Shown one piece after another: positions 16,203 to 25,018 of a DNA stretch of 64,000 bases. The stretch's first letter is position 1. Every line of letters begins with the position of its first letter. Source of the DNA: Candidatus Babeliales bacterium (GTDB lineage: Bacteria; Babelota; Babeliae; Babelales; JABDEC01); NCBI GenBank assembly GCA_031292305.1, contig JARLHJ010000047.1:1-64000 (forward strand). The letters run 5' to 3'. The notes under the pieces were generated by a model, which saw only the letters and a list, made by a program, of their open reading frames with translations, was not told where the DNA came from and did not search any database. Made by a program: the position numbers and the translations under genes.

Positions 16203-17093
16203 TTAATCTTCTAATTCTTCATATTCTTCAACTTCTACAACGCGTTTTCTTTTTGTAGGCTTTCTGTTTTTTACCGGCTTTCTTACTTGTTTTTTGGTTA
16301 CCTGTCTTACTCTAGCTGGCTTGTCGCCATCTTCTATTGTAACTTTAGATTGATAAATAGGTGTTCCATTTTTTAATGCTTTTAAAGTTCTACGTAATTT
16401 GTCAGCATTATCGCCTCTAACTGTGTCAACAACTTTACCTGAATCTAAAACCAACGTTCTAGGTAATCCATCAACATTATATTCAATTTTTATGTCAGGA
16501 TACTTATCGACATCAACTTGAAAAAATGTAGCAAAAGATGAATATTCTTGCGCAACTTCTTCAAAGTTTTTTGCATATGGACCACAGAATTGGCAACTAT
16601 CACCATAAAATTTAACAACTACAATTCCAGGTTTTTTAAAATAAGCACTGCTAGTAGCTTCTTGTGTTATGCCACATTCTTTTTTGGCTACACTTACTTG
16701 CGCTGCTGATTTTTCTACAGGTGTATTTTTGGCTTCTTTTATTCTTTCTTTTATTAAATCTTGGTTTCCACCAACAATTTTTTCTCCAACAGGTTTTCCT
16801 AAATTAAAGACAACCATTGTAGGAAATCCTGGAACTTGATATTTGCCAGAAAATTCTTTTCCAGCTGGAGTATCTGCATCAACTTCATAAAAAGTTGCAT
16901 CATTTGCATTTTCATTTGCTAATGTTTCATAAGGTTGAGCAAATGCTTTACACGCACCGCACCAATTTGCAAAGCATTTTACTACAGCTACTTTATCTTT
17001 GGCTATATCAGATTCATTAGTGTATTGTTTTACAATGCCATAAGTGTTAAAAGAGGCAAGTAAAAGTATGCTATAAATTAATTTTGTTTTCAT
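16203..17093 (-). CDS. Secreted double-thioredoxin-domain protein
   Basis: 296 residues: signal peptide, then two thioredoxin folds. Domain 1 (about 22-125) has WCGAC as its active site and GFPTM with the cis-proline. Domain 2 (about 140-245) has CQFC in place of the usual W-CGPC, and GLPRT. Both keep paired cysteines and could be redox-active. A linker leads to a strongly basic tail rich in Lys/Arg (including KRKR) that ends in an acidic cluster, EVEEYEELED. It is the last gene of a three-gene leftward operon of thioredoxin-fold proteins, 12 bases after its neighbour. It should handle disulfides outside the cytoplasm; partners are unknown. Confidence 0.88.
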   Translation of the reverse strand: MKTKLIYSILLLASFNTYGIVKQYTNESDIAKDKVAVVKCFANWCGACKAFAQPYETLANENANDATFYEVDADTPAGKEFSGKYQVPGFPTMVVFNLGKPVGEKIVGGNQDLIKERIKEAKNTPVEKSAAQVSVAKKECGITQEATSSAYFKKPGIVVVKFYGDSCQFCGPYAKNFEEVAQEYSSFATFFQVDVDKYPDIKIEYNVDGLPRTLVLDSGKVVDTVRGDNADKLRRTLKALKNGTPIYQSKVTIEDGDKPARVRQVTKKQVRKPVKNRKPTKRKRVVEVEEYEELED

Positions 17094-17105
17094 CTATTTT
17101 CCTTT

Positions 17106-17582
17106 TTATTTTTTGTTGCAATCGCAATCAGCGCAAGACTTCTTTTGCTTTTTAACAGTTTTTGTTTCTGTAACAACTGACATTTTTCTTTTTGTAACTT
17201 CTTTTTTAACTTCAACTTTTTTAGTGGGAGCTTTTAAATTTTGTAGCTTTTCTTCTAATTCGCCTCTGCCTACTTTTTCCACTAATTTATTATCTAGTAA
17301 AATTCCTATAGTAGGAAGTGATTGAATATTATATTTGGATGAGACATCTGTTTGTGTATCTACATTTACAGCATAGAAGTTACCTTTGTCAGAATACTTT
17401 TTCGCTAATTCTTCAAAGTCTGGCTTGAATGCTTTGCAGGGTGGGCACCAGTCAGCATAAAATTTTACAATCGCATAGCCATCTTTGTTTATATCACTTT
17501 CTGTTGTAACTTCTTTTACACCTGCTTGTAAGTTTAATGCTACTGCAAGCATAGTAAGAGTTATTAATTGTAATGTACGCAT
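17106..17582 (-). CDS. Secreted thioredoxin-like protein with basic Cys-rich tail
   Basis: 158 residues: signal peptide, one thioredoxin domain with WCPPC (about residues 45-49) and SLPTI carrying the cis-proline, then a Lys-rich extension with three basic clusters ending in CADCDCNKK. The CPPC active site is typical of reducing or cytochrome-maturation type folds, but nothing else here points to cytochrome maturation. The tail cysteines (three in five residues) could bind metal or act as a redox relay. Middle gene of the thioredoxin operon. Confidence 0.88.
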   Translation of the reverse strand: MRTLQLITLTMLAVALNLQAGVKEVTTESDINKDGYAIVKFYADWCPPCKAFKPDFEELAKKYSDKGNFYAVNVDTQTDVSSKYNIQSLPTIGILLDNKLVEKVGRGELEEKLQNLKAPTKKVEVKKEVTKRKMSVVTETKTVKKQKKSCADCDCNKK

Positions 17583-17621
17583 AGGACTCCTTTTTTAAAT
17601 AGGGGTTAATATAATTCGATC

Positions 17622-18002
17622 TTATTTAATATTTTTCAAACTATCAATAAGTTTGTCTTCTATAAAAAATTTATCTGTAGACCCAGTTCTAAACACTTCA
17701 TTTGCAAACTTAAAAATTATAGTTTGTGGGACGGATCCAACATTATATTTTTTAAATAAATCTTTAAGTTTGTCTTTATCAAGTTTAATAAAAGTGGCTA
17801 TTCTAAAGTGCTTTTCTTCTAATTTGCTAAAAGGTTTTTTATATCTTTGACTATCTGGACACCACTTTTCTCCATGGAAATTGGCTACTACAATTTTTTT
17901 AGTTTTTAAAATTTGTTCCATTTGCTGTTCTGTTATGATGTCAGTTGTAGCATTACAATATATAATTGTAAAAAGTAAGATTATTTTTATTTTGTATGAC
18001 AT
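17622..18002 (-). CDS. Secreted thioredoxin-fold protein with CxxS site
   Basis: 126 residues with a signal peptide and one thioredoxin fold. The active-site position reads KWCPDSQRY, so the second cysteine is Ser; SVPQT provides the cis-proline. A monothiol CxxS site cannot do a standard two-cysteine exchange but can trap, isomerise or glutathionylate, as in some PDI-like proteins. First gene of the operon with the two thioredoxins downstream, 39 bases apart. It is divergent from trpS, with a 72-base AT-rich gap holding both promoters. Confidence 0.82.
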   Translation of the reverse strand: MSYKIKIILLFTIIYCNATTDIITEQQMEQILKTKKIVVANFHGEKWCPDSQRYKKPFSKLEEKHFRIATFIKLDKDKLKDLFKKYNVGSVPQTIIFKFANEVFRTGSTDKFFIEDKLIDSLKNIK

Positions 18003-18047
18003 GTATGTTCCTTTTTTTTATAATATTTATACTTATATAATTATTAA

Positions 18048-19076
<1,029 letters not shown>

Positions 19077-19148
19077 TAATTAAATGCTTGTGGTAATATA
19101 AAAATCTAAAATATATTCAAAAAGCAAAAATTATTATAGGTTCCCAAA

Positions 19149-19652
19149 ATGAAAAAATTAATTTCTCTGATGTATTTACTTTGTTGTATTAACTCTTTGT
19201 GGGCATTAGATGATGGTTATATTATTTCTAAACGTAGAATGGGAAATGCAGGTTTTGTTTTAGATTGTAAAAATTTTACAGTTATAAATAGAACAAATTA
19301 TTGCATGGTGATAAGATTTGCACCTGTAGCTTTTTTTATGAATAATATAAAAATAGAAACAGGTTTTTTAGAATCTTTACATGAGCAAAATGGTAATTTA
19401 GTTTTGATAGATGCTGATTCTAGTAAAACAATTAAATTGGAAGATTTTACACAACCAAATGGCCTTTTGGTATCAGTACTTCAAGCGCAATATTTTCAAA
19501 TTTCTTGTTATAACTTAATTGGTAAAAAAATATTTTGTGGGCAATCAGCTTGGATTAAATTCGAAAATAATAATAATTATATGGTAACTAGTGAAATAGT
19601 TTCTAGCACTGATGAAATAATTAATTTGAAATTAAATGTTTGTGTTTCTTAG
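19149..19652 (+). CDS. Secreted protein, unknown function
   Basis: 167 residues with a signal peptide ending near NSLWALDD. The mature part is predicted mostly beta-strand, with a few cysteines (DCKNFTVINRTNYCMV, SCYNLIGKKIFC), and looks like a small beta-sandwich. I do not recognise a family. It lies between trpS and a small anchored protein, with AGG-like sequence before the ATG. Confidence 0.6.
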   Translation: MKKLISLMYLLCCINSLWALDDGYIISKRRMGNAGFVLDCKNFTVINRTNYCMVIRFAPVAFFMNNIKIETGFLESLHEQNGNLVLIDADSSKTIKLEDFTQPNGLLVSVLQAQYFQISCYNLIGKKIFCGQSAWIKFENNNNYMVTSEIVSSTDEIINLKLNVCVS

Positions 19653-19758
19653 ACTCTGACTTATTTTAAAAGTTCAAAACTACCTTCTATAAAGCAGAAT
19701 CATAAAAAATAATAATATTGTTTTTATTTATTAAAATTATGGTGTATTTTATCTTTTA

Positions 19759-19829
19759 TCCTTCGACTCTGCTACGTATTGCTTCAAGGTTTTGCATAAA
19801 GCTACGCCGGGCAGCAGGGATGTACGAGG
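19759..19829. repeat. REP-like element
   Basis: A GC-richer block (TTCGACTCTGCTACG, GCTTCAAGG, then AAGCTACGCCGGGCAGCAGGG) just before the next gene. The TTCGAC, GCTACG and CTTCAA words recur in the other intergenic elements. An open frame runs through it, but this is read-through, not coding. Confidence 0.5.
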
Positions 19830-19849
19830 GAACAAATATAGGAGATAGA

Positions 19850-20422
19850 ATGGAACTAAAAAAGAATATTATACCAATAAGTACAGGTTTTTTATTAGCA
19901 ATTTTATTTAGTATAACAGTTGGGGTATTGCTTTATTATTCACCACAATATGTAGATAATTTAATAGTACGGGATATTGCAAAACTAGAATCTATTTTTA
20001 AAAATATTGGTCAAGATTGCATAATTTTAAATTTTGAACATGATAAAAATTATATCGATTTTTTGAATGTAGAAAAATTTGTAGGTAATGAAGTTGGTTC
20101 AATAATTTTAGAACATCCTAATAAATGGCAGGGGCCTTATGCACCATTTAACCCACGCGTACAAGATAAGTTATATCAAATAGTGCAAGGCTCAAAAGGT
20201 TATTATATTGTGCCTGGTGATGGTGTTAGGTTATCTAATGGCAAAGTTATTGGTAGAGATCTTCTTTTCACTTCAAGCACTAACGTAGAAAATATGTTAA
20301 AAGATAAAAAAGCCTTATTGTCTAAAGGTGGTCCTTTAGGTGCTAAAGTAAATGTAGTAATGCATGGCAGACAAATGGCTATTGATGAAAAAGCTTTGGA
20401 TGATGCAAATATCGGTGATTGA
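19850..20422 (+). CDS. Membrane-anchored extracytoplasmic protein, unknown
   Basis: 190 residues: a short cytoplasmic MELKKN start, one transmembrane segment (about residues 9-30), then an extracytoplasmic domain with RDIAKLESIFKNIG, KWQGPYAPFNPRVQDK, KGYYIVPGDGVRLSNGKVIGRD and VVMHGRQM. The shape recalls pilin-like or secretion-associated anchored proteins, but I cannot name the family. ATG 19850 is chosen because GGAG lies at 19841-19844; a TTG 132 bases upstream would place the REP-like element inside the protein. Confidence 0.65.
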   Translation: MELKKNIIPISTGFLLAILFSITVGVLLYYSPQYVDNLIVRDIAKLESIFKNIGQDCIILNFEHDKNYIDFLNVEKFVGNEVGSIILEHPNKWQGPYAPFNPRVQDKLYQIVQGSKGYYIVPGDGVRLSNGKVIGRDLLFTSSTNVENMLKDKKALLSKGGPLGAKVNVVMHGRQMAIDEKALDDANIGD

Positions 20423-20451
20423 TTTTAAATGTTCTAATCTAAATTGATTTT

Positions 20452-20485
20452 TAGGCACCAATAAACAATTGTTTATTGGTGCCTA
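20452..20485. terminator. Perfect palindromic terminator
   Basis: A 34-base perfect palindrome centred on AATT, with arms TAGGCACCAATAAAC and its complement, between convergent genes. It can form an extended stem and end transcription both ways. Confidence 0.8.
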
Positions 20486-20488
20486 ATT

Positions 20489-20908
20489 TTATTTACATCT
20501 TTTAATATCGCAATATTTTTCTTGATTTACGCATACTTTACTAGGATCATAGCTACTCATAGAATTTGATTTTGTGCGTTTTTCACGTTGACAAGAGCCT
20601 CTACATTCATCACTATTGTTACAAATTCTTCCATCACTTTTTTGTAAACAACACTTGGGTTGTTCATTTTTTGAAAACTGGCATTTAGATAAATCGCAGT
20701 ATTTGGCTTGATTTATACATATACCTTTATCAGAAAGAAGAGTTTCTTTTTTGCAAGAACCCCTACATTCGTCACTATTAGAACAAACTTGACCATCAGC
20801 TTTATTGTAACAACATGGAGGATTTGTATGTGGTACACCTTTAGGTAATTTCTTTTCAGACGCACTAATGCTTAATGAAATTAATAGCGCAATAATTAAA
20901 TTTTTCAT
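20489..20908 (-). CDS. Secreted protein with two tandem cysteine-knot-like modules
   Basis: 139 residues from the ATG at 20908, which opens the signal peptide (MKNLIIALLISLSIS) and overlaps the stop of the upstream gene by one base; an upstream in-frame ATG lies inside that gene. The mature part is two copies of a module of about 55 residues: CCxxKxDGxxCxNSDECRGSC, a Lys/Arg-rich stretch, then C(I/V)NQxKYCD. Each has eight cysteines in the same order, so a disulfide-rich fold is near certain. The pattern resembles EB/WAP/knottin-like eukaryotic modules, but I cannot assign a family. Confidence 0.75.
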   Translation of the reverse strand: MKNLIIALLISLSISASEKKLPKGVPHTNPPCCYNKADGQVCSNSDECRGSCKKETLLSDKGICINQAKYCDLSKCQFSKNEQPKCCLQKSDGRICNNSDECRGSCQREKRTKSNSMSSYDPSKVCVNQEKYCDIKRCK

Positions 20909-21555
20909 TAGACCCTTTTGGTTAATGGTTTTGATATAATAAAATAAACAAACACCGATAATATTGCACCAAAAAAACACCAGACAGAGGTGAAGAATTT
21001 TATATAAGCAATATAAGTAAAAATTAATGCAATAGTAATTGCAATACCCAGAAAGCGCATATATTTAACGCTAGAAATAAAAAATGGTAAAGTAGATGCA
21101 AGCCAGTATAAAAGTAAATCTATTTGGCTTTGTATTGCAGTTAGGTCAATATTGTAACAGATGTGGTGAGCTTCTACTTTTGCCTGTGCGCCGTAAAATA
21201 ATAAATAATATAAATTATATGCTGAAACTAATAGGCCAACGCCAAAAGAAACTAATAACAATTTCTGTTGGCGTTCTTTTGGTTCTATTTTAAGTAAAGC
21301 GAATGGCATCCATAATGGCCAAAAAATATATGCAAAAAAGAGAAATGTATAGATCGCCAAGTTTTTAAACTGTAAATAAGTCTCATTGGTTAAAATTACC
21401 CAGAGCATGCCTTCTGCAAATTGTTGTATTGCAAAAAAAACTGGGATTAAAGCTAAAGGAATTAATTTTGGAGATTTAACATTTTTGAATGTTAATGAAG
21501 CAATTAAAAGTAAAGTACCTGAAGCTATAAAACTGGCTTGAGCTGAAAAACACAT
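20908..21555 (-). CDS. Polytopic membrane protein, DUF6629-like
   Basis: 215 residues with about seven transmembrane helices. It begins MCFSAQASFIASGTLLL, a start typical of the DUF6629 family, with FAIQQFAEGMLW in helix 2-3, and a charged loop KIEPKERQQK. The function of the family is unknown. It is translationally coupled to the downstream cysteine-module protein. Divergent from proS. Confidence 0.75.
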   Translation of the reverse strand: MCFSAQASFIASGTLLLIASLTFKNVKSPKLIPLALIPVFFAIQQFAEGMLWVILTNETYLQFKNLAIYTFLFFAYIFWPLWMPFALLKIEPKERQQKLLLVSFGVGLLVSAYNLYYLLFYGAQAKVEAHHICYNIDLTAIQSQIDLLLYWLASTLPFFISSVKYMRFLGIAITIALIFTYIAYIKFFTSVWCFFGAILSVFVYFIISKPLTKRV

Positions 21556-21639
21556 AAAAATTACTCCTTTAATTGTAAATTTGTACTAACTTTAGAATGG
21601 TTTATAATTAATAAAAAATTCAATGATTTTAAGGACAAT

Positions 21640-22887
21640 ATGAAACAATCGCAATTATTTACTAAAACCAAAAAGACGATATCAGAACAAGAACCAAGTA
21701 TAAACGCACAGTTATTAGAACGTGCAGGCTTTGTATCTAAACTAATGTCAGGTGTATATTCTTACTTACCATTAGGTTTACGCGTGTTGACTAAGATAGA
21801 AAATATAGTACGTCAAGAAATGAATAAGCTTGCAGGTCAAGAAATTTTAATGTCAGGTCTGCAGCCTAAAGAAAATTGGTTGCAAACGCAACGTTGGGAT
21901 AAGGTAGACATATTATTTAAGTTAAAAGGTGCAGGCGATCGAGATTTAGCTTTAGGGCCAACACACGAAGAAATTATTACGCCTTTAGTAGGCCAATATA
22001 TTCAGTCTTATAAAGATTTGCCACAATATGTATATCAAATTCAAACAAAATTTAGAAATGAAGCACGTGCAAAATCTGGTCTTTTACGTGGGCGTGAATT
22101 TAGAATGAAAGATCTTTATTCATTTCATACTAATGAAAAAGATTTAGATGAATATTATGATAAAGTAATAACAACTTATTTAAGAATTTTTGAACGTTGC
22201 GGTCTAGGTGAGCTTACATATTTAACTTTTGCTTCTGGTGGAATTTTTAGTAAATATTCACATGAATTTCAAACAGTTACACAATATGGTGAAGATATAG
22301 TGCACGTATGTCTAAAATGTAAAATTGCAATTAACAAAGAAATAATTGCTGATCAAAGTAGTTGTCCGGTTTGTGGCAATCAAGATCTAAAAGAAGAAAA
22401 AGCGATTGAAGTTGGTAATATTTTTAAATTGATGCAGCGCTTTTCTGATGCATTTAGTTTGGCTTTTACGGATAAAGAAGGTAAACAACAACCTGTTGTA
22501 ATGGGTTGTTATGGCTTAGGAACTTCACGCTTAATGGGTTCTATTGTAGAAATTTTACATGATGAAAAAGGTATAATTTGGCCAAAAGAAGTTGCGCCAT
22601 TTCATGTGCATTTAATTTCATTGGCACGAGAAGAAGCTGAAATTGAAAAAGCTGAGCAATTATATTTAGATTTACAACGTGTTGGTATTGAAGTTTTATA
22701 TGATGATAGAGCTGGTGTACAAGCTGGGCAAAAATTTGCTGATTCTGATTTAATTGGAATACCTTTACGCATTGTAATCAGTGCTAAAACTTTGGCACAA
22801 AATTCTGTTGAGGTTAAGGAACGCGCTAAGTCGACTGCTGAATTGATTGAGATTGATAAGTTAGTTGAATTTATAAATAGAGACTAA
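21640..22887 (+). CDS. proS: Prolyl-tRNA synthetase, short form with zinc-ribbon insert
   Basis: 415 residues. Class II motifs: motif 2 around FRNEARAKSGLLRGREFRMKD (split over residues 138-157) with LALGPTHEE before it, and motif 3 MGCYGLGTSRLMG; an anticodon-binding domain of about 100 residues follows. The usual editing insertion domain of about 180 residues is absent. In its place is a short segment with four cysteines, C224xxC227 and C242xxC245, then AIEVGNIF, where the catalytic domain resumes. This implies a zinc ribbon and no cis editing of Ala-tRNA-Pro. Function is secure. The next gene starts two bases after the stop. Confidence 0.95.
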   Translation: MKQSQLFTKTKKTISEQEPSINAQLLERAGFVSKLMSGVYSYLPLGLRVLTKIENIVRQEMNKLAGQEILMSGLQPKENWLQTQRWDKVDILFKLKGAGDRDLALGPTHEEIITPLVGQYIQSYKDLPQYVYQIQTKFRNEARAKSGLLRGREFRMKDLYSFHTNEKDLDEYYDKVITTYLRIFERCGLGELTYLTFASGGIFSKYSHEFQTVTQYGEDIVHVCLKCKIAINKEIIADQSSCPVCGNQDLKEEKAIEVGNIFKLMQRFSDAFSLAFTDKEGKQQPVVMGCYGLGTSRLMGSIVEILHDEKGIIWPKEVAPFHVHLISLAREEAEIEKAEQLYLDLQRVGIEVLYDDRAGVQAGQKFADSDLIGIPLRIVISAKTLAQNSVEVKERAKSTAELIEIDKLVEFINRD

Positions 22888-22888
22888 G

Positions 22889-23362
22889 ATGAAAAAAATA
22901 ATTTTAGCTATATTTTTTGTTTTAAATGTTTTTTCACAAGAAGTTGATTTTAAAAAACTTGTTAAAAATTGGCATTTAACTGTGTTTCTAATGTTACGAA
23001 GTAACCAACATGATTATGTAAAAAATTGGATTTTATACAGAATAGATAAAACTAAGAAAATTTTAGCAGACTCGCAAGTTTGTTTAACTGAATTGGCTAA
23101 TTTTTTTAAAGCAGATGATAAGCAGAGAGAAATCCAGGCAGAAATGGATTATAATGCTACCCAAGCGACAAAAAACATCAATGTTTTTTCAAAAGCAGTT
23201 TTTAAACAAATTGTTGACCATAAGTTAGGCCAGTTTGATGAATCTTTGATATTTTCGAGTTTTTATAAAGAAGCCCAACTAAAAGCTATAAAAATTATTT
23301 TAGAATATTATGAAGCTTTATTATTAGTAATAAACAATAAGGCAATACAAAGTAAATTATAA
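22889..23362 (+). CDS. Small secreted helical protein, paralogue A
   Basis: 157 residues, signal peptide ending near NVFSQEVD, rest alpha-helical. It shares length, overall pattern (L/VxNW/KWxxxRxDK, ending xxSKL) with the gene at 23473, so I read the two as diverged paralogues. The ATG is one base after the proS stop, so it is translated from the proS transcript. Function unknown. Confidence 0.6.
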   Translation: MKKIILAIFFVLNVFSQEVDFKKLVKNWHLTVFLMLRSNQHDYVKNWILYRIDKTKKILADSQVCLTELANFFKADDKQREIQAEMDYNATQATKNINVFSKAVFKQIVDHKLGQFDESLIFSSFYKEAQLKAIKIILEYYEALLLVINNKAIQSKL

Positions 23363-23373
23363 AACTATATTAA

Positions 23374-23466
23374 CTCGCGTATACCAATCTCATAAATTAC
23401 AGCTTGGCAATTTTGTCAAACTTTACTATGCTAGAAGGATGTTGTTGATGGTTTGGTATTTGCGAG
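23374..23466. repeat. Imperfect inverted repeat, about 93 bp
   Basis: CTCGCGTATACCAA (23374-23387) and, reverse-complemented, the segment 23453-23466 match at 12 of 14 positions. The right arm touches the GAGGA ribosome site of the next gene, so the structure could affect its translation; it could also be a decayed small mobile element. Confidence 0.4.
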
Positions 23467-23472
23467 GATGAT

Positions 23473-23967
23473 ATGATAAAAAAAGTATTAGTTTTTTTAA
23501 GTTTTTTTGTTTTGCCAATTATTGCAAGTGAGGCAATAAATCCATCGCAAAATATAGTTTTACAATGCAAAAACGTTTTTAATAGACTAAATATAAATGA
23601 AAAAACTTTGGTTCAAAAATGGGCATTTGATAAAGTTGTTGCATATGGTGAATTATATAAAATGGGTTGTCGCAATTCCCAAATGTTTGGTTCTCAGTTC
23701 TATCGCCAATATACACAAAATGAAATTGCATATTTAAAAAAAATGCCTGCAAGTGTGTTAACAGTGATTCAACAAATCAGGAATTTAGGGCAAGGTTTTT
23801 ACAAAAATTCATTAAATTCCCGCATTCAAGTTCATGTTCCTAATAATATGTTTTATGACGCAATATATAACAAAGCAATGCTCGATGCATTTAATGATTT
23901 GTATTGTTTATATTGTAGTTTAAAAATCATGATAGATAACAATATGTTAATGCCTTCAAAGTTATAG
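23473..23967 (+). CDS. Small secreted helical protein, paralogue B
   Basis: 164 residues, signal peptide ending near IIASEAIN, then helical (VQKWAFDKVVAYGELYKMG, MLDAFNDLYCLYCSLKIMIDN) and ending PSKL. Similar in plan to the protein at 22889. GAGGA precedes the ATG. The 3' end overlaps the convergent Nudix gene by six bases. Function unknown. Confidence 0.6.
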   Translation: MIKKVLVFLSFFVLPIIASEAINPSQNIVLQCKNVFNRLNINEKTLVQKWAFDKVVAYGELYKMGCRNSQMFGSQFYRQYTQNEIAYLKKMPASVLTVIQQIRNLGQGFYKNSLNSRIQVHVPNNMFYDAIYNKAMLDAFNDLYCLYCSLKIMIDNNMLMPSKL

Positions 23968-24432
23968 TTTAGTCATTTGGCTTGCAAATGCGTCATCTAA
24001 ATTAAGTTTGAGCCATAATGGCAATAATTTTTTTAATGGCCCGGGAAGCAAATTCACATCATTTATTTTATCTAAATTAATCCATTTAAAAGCTACTTTT
24101 TCTATTTGAACAGGAATTTGATTTATATTTAGTTCTTTGCAATCAACTAAGAAATGAAAATTATATTCATGTGCATGACATTTTAAATCATCTCTTTTTT
24201 CAGGAATAAAAGAATATTCAAGGCATCCTAAAAAACGTTCAATCTTAAAATTTAGGTTGCCGATTTCTTCTTCAAGTTCACGTAATAAACATTCTTGTGC
24301 ACTTTCATAATGCTCAATATGCCCACCTGGCAAATAGCAAAAATCAAATTCTGCTTTTGGGTTATTCGCCACTAGTAAGTGATTGTCTTTTATAATTATC
24401 GCGCGCGATAAATTGTGTATGTTTTTATTCAT
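23962..24432 (-). CDS. Nudix hydrolase
   Basis: 156 residues from ATG 24432. A complete Nudix box is present: GHIEHYESAQECLLRELEEE followed by IG, fitting GX5EX7REUXEEXGU, with YLPGG before it. It hydrolyses nucleoside diphosphate linked to another group; the substrate cannot be read from sequence. Cytoplasmic. A longer open frame begins 18 codons upstream, but that part is Ile/Lys low-complexity and enters the divergent gene's promoter, so I use the internal ATG (MNKNIHNLSRAIII). Confidence 0.9.
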   Translation of the reverse strand: MNKNIHNLSRAIIIKDNHLLVANNPKAEFDFCYLPGGHIEHYESAQECLLRELEEEIGNLNFKIERFLGCLEYSFIPEKRDDLKCHAHEYNFHFLVDCKELNINQIPVQIEKVAFKWINLDKINDVNLLPGPLKKLLPLWLKLNLDDAFASQMTKL

Positions 24433-24505
24433 TTTAATTATTGATTTTATAGTTATTATTGATTTATTATTTTTAATTATAACCAATTATAAAAAGAAGC
24501 ATAAT

Positions 24506-25018
24506 ATGTTAAAGAAATTTATAGATCAATTAAAAGAATTTTCAAAGCAAGATTTTCCTGCAGAAGAAACTACGGCGTTTTTTAAACAACAGGGTTCGTT
24601 CTTAGATGATTTAACACCATATTTGTTTTTTAAGAATGAGTTTTACACAAGAAATTTAATTTATTATTCACCTGAATTTGAATTAGTAGTTTTATGTTGG
24701 ATGCCTGGCCATAAGGCACCTGCTCATGGACATGAAGGTGAAAAATGTTGGTTTAAAGTAGAATTAGGTTCTGTAAATATAATTAATTACGATGAAAAAG
24801 ATAATCAATTAATAAAATTAAATGAAACACAAGCTGACCAAGGTTATGTAGATGGTCCGGCATATATTCATGCAGTTGAAAATCTTAATCAAGATCCTGC
24901 TATAAGTTTACATTTATATGCACGTCCAATACCAGAATGTGATGTTTATATAGATAATGAAAAACATAGAAAACAAGTAGGGTATTATAGTAAATATGGA
25001 AAAATTATTAAAGAATAA
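24506..25018 (+). CDS. Cysteine dioxygenase type I (cupin)
   Basis: 170 residues in a single cupin domain. The iron ligands are visible: H74 and H76 in APAHGHEGEKCW, and H122 in YIHAVEN. C81 sits five residues after H76, exactly as the Cys of the Cys-Tyr cofactor in mammalian enzymes, and a tyrosine is present at 138 in LHLYARP. It would oxidise cysteine to cysteine sulfinate; a 3-mercaptopropionate dioxygenase is possible. ATG 24506 is used, since the open frame upstream is low-complexity and overlaps the divergent Nudix gene. Its stop abuts the convergent gene at 25019. Confidence 0.85.
   Translation: MLKKFIDQLKEFSKQDFPAEETTAFFKQQGSFLDDLTPYLFFKNEFYTRNLIYYSPEFELVVLCWMPGHKAPAHGHEGEKCWFKVELGSVNIINYDEKDNQLIKLNETQADQGYVDGPAYIHAVENLNQDPAISLHLYARPIPECDVYIDNEKHRKQVGYYSKYGKIIKE

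Noticed and set aside
16203-17582. Calling the basic tails of the thioredoxin proteins nuclear import signals
   Set aside because: They contain KRKR and KKQKK clusters, but Lys/Arg-rich tails also occur in envelope proteins, and the acidic end or the Cys-rich end argues for other roles. Left as an observation only.
19718-19849. Upstream extension of the anchored protein at 19850
   Set aside because: It begins at TTG without a ribosome site and passes through a repeat; GGAG sits correctly before ATG 19850.
23962-24018. Frameshift between the secreted paralogue and the Nudix gene
   Set aside because: The six-base overlap is between convergent genes that each have complete C-termini; there is no sign of disruption.
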